Part shown: positions 13,952-19,252 of the stretch, one piece after another
Layout of the letters: the number at the start of each line of letters is the position of its first letter
How positions within the stretch are numbered: the first letter of the stretch is position 1
NCBI GenBank assembly: GCA_035707965.1
Contig: DASSTJ010000029.1
Coordinates: 1-19,252, forward strand
Reading direction: 5' to 3'
DNA: 19,252 bases
Source: DASSTJ01 sp035707965
GTDB taxonomy: Bacteria > Actinomycetota > Actinomycetes > Actinomycetales > Angustibacteraceae
The notes under the pieces: model-generated
What the model saw: the letters and a program-made list of their open reading frames with translations, nothing else
What the model was told of the DNA's origin: nothing
The model's database searches: none
Made by a program: the position numbers and the translations under genes

Positions 13952-14886
13952 CCGTCGCCGTCCCGCGCTGCTCCGACGCGGCCCGTGAGCGCTCCGACCC
14001 CCTGGTGGGGTCGGCGTCACCGGCCCGTCGCTGGCTGCTGATCGAGCACCCTGGTCCGTGGGCCACGGCCGCGCTCGACAGCGTGGGCGTCGCACCGGCC
14101 CAGAAGGCCCTGGTCTCCGCCGTCGTGCCGGGAGTGACCCGCATCCTGCTCGTCCGACGTCCCGGCCGACAGGCCCGCGACGAGAAGCGGGTCTGGACGG
14201 TCCTCGACCACGACGCCGGGCAGCTCGCGTCCGGCACGTGGGGCCACGCGCCGGACGTGCGGGAGTCACCGGACCGGCCGGACGCCGGCCTGCTGGCGGC
14301 CGCCGATGCCCTCGCGCACGCGACGTCGGATGATCGCCCCACCGACCCGGCGCCCCTGCACCGTCTGCTCGTGTGCGCGCACGGACGGCACGACGTCTGC
14401 TGCGCCGTGCGCGGCCGGCCCGTGGCGGCGGCCCTCGCCAGCCGCTGGCCCGAGCAGACGTGGGAGTGCTCGCACACCGGCGGCGACCGCTTCGCCGCCA
14501 ACGTCGTCGTGCTGCCGGACGGCGTCTACTACGGCCAGCTCGACGCCGTGGACGCCGTCGCGGTCGTCGAGGCTCACCTCGCGGGCCACGTGGACGTCGA
14601 CCACCTTCGCGGCTTCTCGACGGAGCCGGCGCCTGCCCAGGCCGCGCTCGCCGAGGCACACCGTCGCTGGGGTCCGGCGGGCGCTCGAGCGTTCCGCACG
14701 ACCTCGGTCACCAACGACGACGGCCACTGGCAGGTCGAGCTGGCCGGTGCTGCCGGTCTGCCGCGACGCGTGACGGCGACGGTCGTGCGCTCACCTCGGC
14801 CGGCTGCGCGCCTGACCTGCCGGGCCGTCAACGAGGCAGTGCCGTTGGCGTTCGACGTCACCGGACTGGAGGCCCACGACGCCTGA
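13948..14886 (+). CDS. Suc_Fer-like (Apd1-type) thioredoxin-fold [2Fe-2S] protein
   Basis: Predicted 312-residue cytosolic redox protein of the sucrase/ferredoxin-like family. The signature CAHGRHDVCCAVRGRPVA places Cys143 and Cys152 eight residues apart (C-x8-C), the spacing of the two cluster cysteines in yeast Apd1. The second signature, WECSHTGGDRFAANVVVLP (172-190), supplies Cys174 and His176; Apd1 has two His ligands in this stretch (H-x3-H), and here the second is Asp180, so the fourth ligand may be Cys174 or differ. N-terminal half (about 1-120) is the usual family extension (RRWLLIEHPGPW). GTG start overlaps the oxygenase stop by four bases with no separate ribosome site, so co-translation is expected. 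Likely role: electron transfer or cluster/iron redox support for the oxygenase operon; inferred. Confidence 0.87.
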   Translation: MTVAVPRCSDAARERSDPLVGSASPARRWLLIEHPGPWATAALDSVGVAPAQKALVSAVVPGVTRILLVRRPGRQARDEKRVWTVLDHDAGQLASGTWGHAPDVRESPDRPDAGLLAAADALAHATSDDRPTDPAPLHRLLVCAHGRHDVCCAVRGRPVAAALASRWPEQTWECSHTGGDRFAANVVVLPDGVYYGQLDAVDAVAVVEAHLAGHVDVDHLRGFSTEPAPAQAALAEAHRRWGPAGARAFRTTSVTNDDGHWQVELAGAAGLPRRVTATVVRSPRPAARLTCRAVNEAVPLAFDVTGLEAHDA

Positions 14887-14905
14887 CCTGCGGGGGAAAA
14901 CTCCT

Positions 14906-14933
14906 TTGACCGCCCCGGGCAGCGGAGTAAGGT
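14906..14933 (+). promoter_or_regulatory. Predicted helD promoter, leaderless
   Basis: TTGACC (14906-14911), 16-base spacer, TAAGGT (14928-14933), then eight bases to the GTG at 14942. Transcription should start at or one base before the GTG, giving a leaderless mRNA. It lies 20 bases after the ferredoxin stop, so helD is a separate unit. Confidence 0.6.
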
Positions 14934-14941
14934 CGCACGCC

Positions 14942-17031
14942 GTGCCTGACGCCGAACGAACCACGGGGACCGCAGCACCCGACATCCCAGGCAGCGCCCT
15001 GGCGCACGAGCGGGCCTACCTGGCGAAGGCGCGCACCGAGCTCAACCGCATGCGCGAACGTACGCTCTCCCTCGAGGTGACCGGCGGCGACCGCGTCTCC
15101 AGCGAGTACCTTGCCGCCACGCTCTACCGCAGGGCGCAGTCCCTCGTCGACGACCCGACGTCCAGCCTGTTCTTCGGACGCATCGACCTGACGGGCGACC
15201 CCGCCGAGCGCTGGTACATCGGACGTCGGCACGTGGCCGACGCCGAGGGCGAGCCGGTGGTCATCGACTGGCGCGCGGACGTCTCGCGGGCCTTCTACCG
15301 AGCCAGCCGCGCGGAGCCGATGGACGTGCGCCTGCGTCGACGCTTCGGCATCCAGGCCGGCCAGATCACTGCCTACGAGGACGAGCACCTGGCCGAGCCG
15401 GAGCCGGACGACGGAGTCGGCCCCAAGAGCAGTCGGATCCTGGCGGAGGAGATCGAACGGCCGCGCGTCGGGCCGATGCGTGACATCGTCGCGACGATCC
15501 AGCCCGAGCAGGACGAGATCGTGCGCGCTGACGTTGCCACGACGGTCTGCGTGCAGGGGCGCCGGGGACGGGGAAGACGGCCGTCGGCCTGCACCGAGCC
15601 GCGTGGCTGCTGTACGCGTTCCGGGAGAGGCTCGCCCGAGGCGGCGTGCTGGTCGTCGGCCCGAACCGCGCGTTCCTGGAGCACGTGGGTGCGGTCCTGC
15701 CGGCGCTCGGCGAGATCGAGGTGAACCACACCACCGTCGAGGACCTCACCCAGTCGTGGTCTCGGAAACCGTTGAACGCCAAGGCTCTTCGCTCCGCCGA
15801 CAGCCCCGACGTCGCGACGCTCAAGGGCGACGCCCGCATGGCGGAGGTGCTGCGACGAGCCGTGTGGTCGCACGTGCAGGAGCCGAACGCGGCGCTGGTC
15901 GTGCCCCGGGGCTCCCACCGCTGGCGAGTGCCCGCCCACCAGGTGCGCGAGATCGTCGACGAGCTGCGCACGCGGGGCGTCCGGTACGGAGCCGCGCGAG
16001 CGATGCTGCCGCAACGCCTGGCACACGCGGTGCTGCTGATGATGGAGGCCTCGGGCGACAGTCCCGACGACCGTGTGCAGGACTCCGTGGCGCGGTCCAA
16101 GCCCGTCCGCGCCTGCGTCGAGCAGGTGTGGCCGGCGCTCGACGCGGCCAAGGTCGTGCTGAAGCTGTTCTCCGACAAGGACTTCCTCGCGGACTGCGCC
16201 GACGGCGTGCTGTCGCACGAGGAGCAGAAGACCCTGCTGTGGGAGGCGCCGCCGCGCGGCGTGGGCAGCGCCAGGTGGTCGGCAGCGGACGCCGTGCTGG
16301 TCGACGAGGTCGTGGACCTGCTGGAGCGCACCCCGAGTCTCGGTCACGTCGTTCTCGACGAGGCGCAGGACCTCTCCCCGATGCAGCTGCGCGCCGTCGG
16401 CCGCCGCTGCACGACCGGGTCGATGACGATCCTGGGCGACATCGCGCAGGGCACGACGCCATGGGCGACCCGCTCGTGGGCCGAGTCGCTCGGACACCTG
16501 GGCCAGGCCGGCGCGCACGTGGAGGAGCTGACCCGCGGCTTCCGCGTGCCGTCCGCCGTCATCGACTTCGCTGCCCGCCTGCTGCCGCACATGTCGTCCG
16601 GCCTGGCCGCACCCGAGTCCGTGCGCGAGGACCCGGGCACCCTCGACGTGGTGCACGTCGGCCGGCCCGCCGACGTCCGCCCCGCCACCGTCGCCGCCGC
16701 GGCCGAAGCGCTGGCTCTGGAGGGTTCGGTCGGCCTCGTCGTGCGGGACGACGACGTGCCCGCCGTGTCACGCGCCCTCACCGCCGCCGGCCTCGAGCAC
16801 CTGACGCTCGGCTCGGACCACGAGGACGCCGCCCACCGGCTGCACCTCGTGCCGGCTACCGTCGCCAAGGGCCTGGAGTTCGACCGCGTCGTCGTCATGG
16901 AGCCCGCCGCCATCGCCGCAGCCGAGCCGGACGAGCGCACCGGCCTGCGCCGTCTCTACGTCGTGCTCACGCGCGCGGTCACCGGTCTGGTCGTCGTCCA
17001 CGCCGAGCCGCTGCCGGCGCCGCTGGCGTAG
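14942..17031 (+). pseudogene. helD: HelD-type RNA polymerase-associated ATPase, frameshifted at Walker A
   Basis: SF1 (UvrD/Rep-like) ATPase that in actinobacteria binds RNA polymerase and frees stalled complexes. Restoring the frame gives 696 residues, close to actinobacterial HelD. The N-terminal arm (1-200) has ERAYLAKARTELNRMRERT (coiled coil) and PVVIDWRADVSRAFYRAS. Then GAPGTGKT (Walker A, 206-213), VVLDEAQDLSPMQLR (Walker B), TILGDIAQ, EELTRGFRVP, ATVAKGLEF and RRLYVVLTRAV. The frame breaks at the G-run 15556-15559, where GGGG stands for an expected GGGGG: upstream reads VCVQG then Arg-rich nonsense to a stop at 15724, and downstream continues in the -1 frame from 15556 to 17031. One missing G, or a -1 slip on G-GGG, restores all motifs. 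Unshifted product: 260 residues without ATPase. It may be a sequence error, a recent pseudogene or recoding. GTG 14942 chosen because the TTG at 14906 overlaps the -35. Confidence 0.85.
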
Positions 17032-17033
17032 AT

Positions 17034-17071
17034 CTACTACTGGACGTCGTACACAGTACGCACCGTAGTAG
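17034..17071. terminator. Nested inverted repeat between convergent genes
   Basis: Outer arms CTACTAC (17034-17040) and GTAGTAG (17065-17071) enclose CGTAC-ACA-GTACG (17048-17060). It begins two bases after the helD stop and ends 10 bases before the response-regulator stop, and it is unusually AT-rich for this DNA. Probably a shared terminator; not U-tract dependent. Confidence 0.5.
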
Positions 17072-17081
17072 TCGTCCCCGA

Positions 17082-17750
17082 CTACCCCCGGTCCACCGCT
17101 GCCCCCGGTTGCACGAGGCCCGTCTCGTACGCGAGGACGACGGCGTGCACCCGGTCCCGGACGCCGCACTTGGCCAGGACCCGGGCCACGTGCGTCTTGA
17201 CGGTCGCCTCGCCCACGACGAGCCGGGCGGCGATCTCGGCGTTCGAGAGCCCGGCGGCGACCAGCTTCAGCACCTCCAGCTCACGCGCGCTCAGCTCTCG
17301 CATCCCTTCCGGCACCCCGGAACCCGGCTCCGGCAGGCCGACGAAGCGTTCGACCAGCCTGCGGGTGATCGCGGGGGCCAGCAGCTGCTCCCCCCTCGCG
17401 ACGACGCGGACGCCGGCGACGAGCTGCTCGCGCGGCACGTCCTTGAGCAGGAAGCCGCTCGCACCCGCACGCATCGCCCGGTACACGTACTCGTCGAGGT
17501 CGAACGTCGTCAGCACCAGCACCTTCGGACCGTTCGCCGCTGCCAGCCGGCGGGTGGTCTCGATGCCGTCGAGGCGAGGCATGCGGATGTCCATGAGGAC
17601 GACGTCCGGCGCGAGGTCGCGGACCCGCCGCAGGCACTCCTCGCCGTCCGCCGCCTCGCCGACCACCTCGAGGTCCGGCTCGAGGTCGAGGATCATGCGA
17701 AAGCCAGCACGGACGAGCTCCTGGTCGTCGACCAGCATCACCGTCGTCAC
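17082..17750 (-). CDS. NarL/LuxR-family response regulator
   Basis: Predicted 222-residue transcription factor controlled by phosphorylation. Receiver domain 1-118: acidic pocket Asp8/Asp9, phospho-acceptor Asp54 in VVLMDIRMPRLDG, Thr81/Thr82 and Lys103 (FLLKDVP). A linker of about 35 residues leads to a LuxR-type helix-turn-helix (about 152-212: ELSARELEVLKLVAAGLSNAEIAARLVVGEATVKTHVARVLAK). Its GTG start overlaps the kinase stop as GTGA, so it is co-translated with the partner kinase. The sequence around the overlap repeats GTGACGACG, so an ATG four codons in (MLVDD) is an alternative start. DNA targets are unknown; the divergent exported-protein gene beside the kinase is a plausible one. 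Confidence 0.95.
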   Translation of the reverse strand: MTTVMLVDDQELVRAGFRMILDLEPDLEVVGEAADGEECLRRVRDLAPDVVLMDIRMPRLDGIETTRRLAAANGPKVLVLTTFDLDEYVYRAMRAGASGFLLKDVPREQLVAGVRVVARGEQLLAPAITRRLVERFVGLPEPGSGVPEGMRELSARELEVLKLVAAGLSNAEIAARLVVGEATVKTHVARVLAKCGVRDRVHAVVLAYETGLVQPGAAVDRG

Positions 17751-18964
17751 GTCGTCACCGTCGTCACGTGGTCATCGTCGTCACTGGTCACCACGTCGCC
17801 GGTGCGCATCGGCATGACCGCGTGCACCTCGAAGCCGCCGCCCGGCCGCGGCCCGGCGCGCAGCTCGCCGCCGACGAGCGCGATCCGTTCGCGCATGCCG
17901 AGCAGCCCGTGGCCCGACCCGGCGGCGGCCCGGGCCGGGGACGTCAGCCCGGCACCGTTGACGACATCGACGTGCAGCGCGTCGTCGAGGTGGTGCACCG
18001 TCACGGTGGTCGCCACCGAGCCGGAGTGCTTGAGCACGTTGGTCAACGCCTCCTGGACGATCCGGTACGCGGAGAGGCCGACGCTGGGTGGCACCGACAA
18101 CCCGCCGTCCCCAGGGCGGTGGTCGTCCAGGGTGACCGGCAGCCCGGCCGCAGCCACGGCGGCCACCAGGTCGGGCAGCTGCTCCAGCGCCGGCTGAGGA
18201 GCGGCGGTGTCGCCGGCTCCGTCCTCCGCGTGCGGGTCGGCCATGCGCAGCAGCTGCAGGAGCCGCCGCATCTCGTCGAGCACCTCGCGCGAGCTGCGGC
18301 GGATGACGTCGATCGGCTCGCGGGCCCGTTCGGGGTCGCGGGACAGCACGGCCTCAGCGGCGTCGGCCTGCACAGCGATGACGCTCACGCCGTGCGCGAC
18401 GATGTCGTGCAGCTCGCGAGCGATGCGGGCTCGTTCCTCTGCCACGGCGAGCCGGGCCCGCTCCTCCTGGTTCAGCTCGGCCTGCCGAGCGCGGGCCTGC
18501 CACTGCTGCACCAGCCGGCCGAGCACCCAGGCGCCGCCGAACACCAGCACGACGAACAGGTAGTCGCTGCCGTGCTGCTGCCACTCCTGCCACCACTGGA
18601 CGCCGACCATGGCGACGCCACCGACCGTGGCCCGCGTCTCGGTGCTCCCCGCCGCCACCGAGTACGTCGCCAGGAGATAGGCGGCGAGCGCCCACAGCGA
18701 CCCCGGCTGCTCGCCGACCAGCGACTGGAGCTGGCCGGCGACCAGCACGGTGACGAGCGTCGTGAGCGGAGCTCGTGTGCGCCAGACCAGTGCGCCGGTC
18801 ATCACGACGGCCACCGGCAGAGTGAGCCACAGCGGACCTTCGTCGACGTGCCCACCCAGTGTCGTGCCGATCGCGAGCACCAGCAGCAGACCGGCGATCC
18901 CGAGGTCGACGACGGACGGTCGCGGCGGCACCAGCATCGCCACCCTCTGCACCGAGCGCGTCAT
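17747..18964 (-). CDS. HisKA_3 (NarL-partner) membrane sensor histidine kinase
   Basis: Predicted 405-residue kinase. Residues about 18-155 hold several hydrophobic segments in pairs with almost no extracellular loop, so the signal is probably sensed in or at the membrane. A coiled-coil stretch (155-180) leads to the dimerisation motif ARIARELHDIVAHGVSVIAVQAD with phospho-acceptor His186. The HATPase domain (about 295-386) shows N-box QEALTNVLKHS (Asn309) and G-box GSGHGLLGMRERI (349-361). The tail is Asp/Thr rich. I chose ATG 18964; TAGGGT at 18977-18972 is a good -10 exactly seven bases upstream, pointing to a leaderless mRNA, and an upstream GTG at 18973 would overlap that -10. Resembles DesK/LiaS-like kinases in layout; signal unknown. 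Confidence 0.93.
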   Translation of the reverse strand: MTRSVQRVAMLVPPRPSVVDLGIAGLLLVLAIGTTLGGHVDEGPLWLTLPVAVVMTGALVWRTRAPLTTLVTVLVAGQLQSLVGEQPGSLWALAAYLLATYSVAAGSTETRATVGGVAMVGVQWWQEWQQHGSDYLFVVLVFGGAWVLGRLVQQWQARARQAELNQEERARLAVAEERARIARELHDIVAHGVSVIAVQADAAEAVLSRDPERAREPIDVIRRSSREVLDEMRRLLQLLRMADPHAEDGAGDTAAPQPALEQLPDLVAAVAAAGLPVTLDDHRPGDGGLSVPPSVGLSAYRIVQEALTNVLKHSGSVATTVTVHHLDDALHVDVVNGAGLTSPARAAAGSGHGLLGMRERIALVGGELRAGPRPGGGFEVHAVMPMRTGDVVTSDDDDHVTTVTT

Positions 18965-19193
18965 GACGGCCACCCTAGGACTCGACGGCCCCGCTGACGT
19001 CCACCTTGCTGATGACGGTCGTCCCCCTCCGTGATGACGGCCGGACGCTCGAGTCCACCTGGGGGAGACGCCGGATCACGACCGCGACGGACGCGACGGC
19101 CACTGCCGCGACGACACGCTCAGGACGTCGAGCACCACCTGGGCCGACACCACCGAGGCGCCTCTGACCGGGCGCCGAAGCGAAGGAGCTGGC
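18965..19193. promoter_or_regulatory. Divergent intergenic region with repeated ATGACGG motifs
   Basis: Holds the predicted -10 of the kinase gene (TAGGGT, minus strand, 18972-18977) and the ribosome binding site GAAGGAG (19182-19188) of the next gene. ATGACGG(C/T)C occurs at 18963, 19012 and 19034; the last two are 22 bases apart, about two helical turns, as might suit a dimeric regulator. No clear promoter was found for the plus-strand gene. Confidence 0.35.
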
Positions 19194-19252
19194 ATGTCCT
19201 CGTCCCCCCTCTCACGTCGCGCCGGCGGCACCGCCCTGGCACTCGGCGTCCT
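19194..19252 (+). CDS. N-terminus of a probable exported protein, cut by window end
   Basis: ATG with GAAGGAG five bases upstream, then MSSSPLSRRAGGTALALGV: a short polar stretch, two arginines and the beginning of a hydrophobic helix, as in a signal peptide or membrane anchor. The gene runs off the window, so nothing about function can be said. Divergent from the two-component genes, it is a candidate target of that regulator. Confidence 0.6.
   Translation, partial: MSSSPLSRRAGGTALALGV

Noticed and set aside
14906..14941. TTG start for helD at 14906
   Set aside because: It coincides with the -35 box of a promoter whose -10 points to the GTG at 14942; no ribosome site precedes it.
14886..14941. 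Rifamycin-associated regulatory palindrome upstream of helD
   Set aside because: I looked for a long inverted repeat and saw only short GC-rich complementarity, not enough to support it.
15480..18197. Very long plus-strand open frame across helD and the two-component genes
   Set aside because: Arg/Pro/Ala-rich nonsense composition spanning two opposing real genes.
1..19252. tRNA, rRNA, insertion sequence or phage attachment sites
   Set aside because: No cloverleaf-like segments, transposase motifs or terminal inverted repeats were seen on either strand.

Overview
The window is about 70% G+C by eye, uses GTG starts freely, has repeated 4-bp GTGA stop/start overlaps, and carries families typical of high-GC Gram-positives (CgArsR-type ArsR, class II-like HelD, Suc_Fer-like ferredoxin, NarL-type two-component pair). 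It is most likely chromosomal DNA of an actinobacterium; I cannot place it to genus. I saw no tRNA, rRNA, IS element or CRISPR array, and no gene-free stretch exceeds about 300 bases.

Layout. (1) 1-426: 3' end of a DinB-superfamily protein. (2) 433-3475: metal/metalloid block, with arsM and acr3 on the minus strand, arsR divergent on the plus strand, and a convergent CueP-type copper-binding lipoprotein. The arsM/arsR gap holds two GATATC-centred operator candidates, one overlapping the arsM -35 box. Together the block would sense As(III), methylate it, export it, and buffer copper outside the membrane. (3) 3685-4284: GNAT acetyltransferase, separated by strong hairpins from a convergent 902-residue secreted ExeM/NucH-type nuclease (4403-7111). 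(4) 7349-12233, plus strand: ChaB/Rho-N-like small protein, CynX-type MFS transporter, CopD-like membrane protein overlapping a TusA-like protein, and a GAF-GGDEF diguanylate cyclase with a C-terminal extension. (5) 12329-14886, plus strand: a tight three-gene operon of a 94-residue Asp-Gly-Gly repeat protein, a JmjC/cupin-4 oxygenase and an Apd1-like thioredoxin-fold [2Fe-2S] protein. (6) 14942-17031: a HelD-type RNA polymerase-associated ATPase whose frame is broken by one base inside the Walker A motif. (7) 17082-18964, minus strand: sensor kinase and response regulator with overlapping genes, followed by a divergent, cut-off gene for an exported protein at 19194.

The strongest candidate for an undescribed system is block 5. 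A disordered low-complexity substrate-like protein is translationally coupled to an Fe(II) oxygenase of the family that hydroxylates proteins, and that gene overlaps an Fe-S electron carrier. This looks like a substrate/modifier/redox-partner cassette. The HelD frameshift at a catalytic motif is the second item to check, because it is either a sequence error or a real loss or recoding event.
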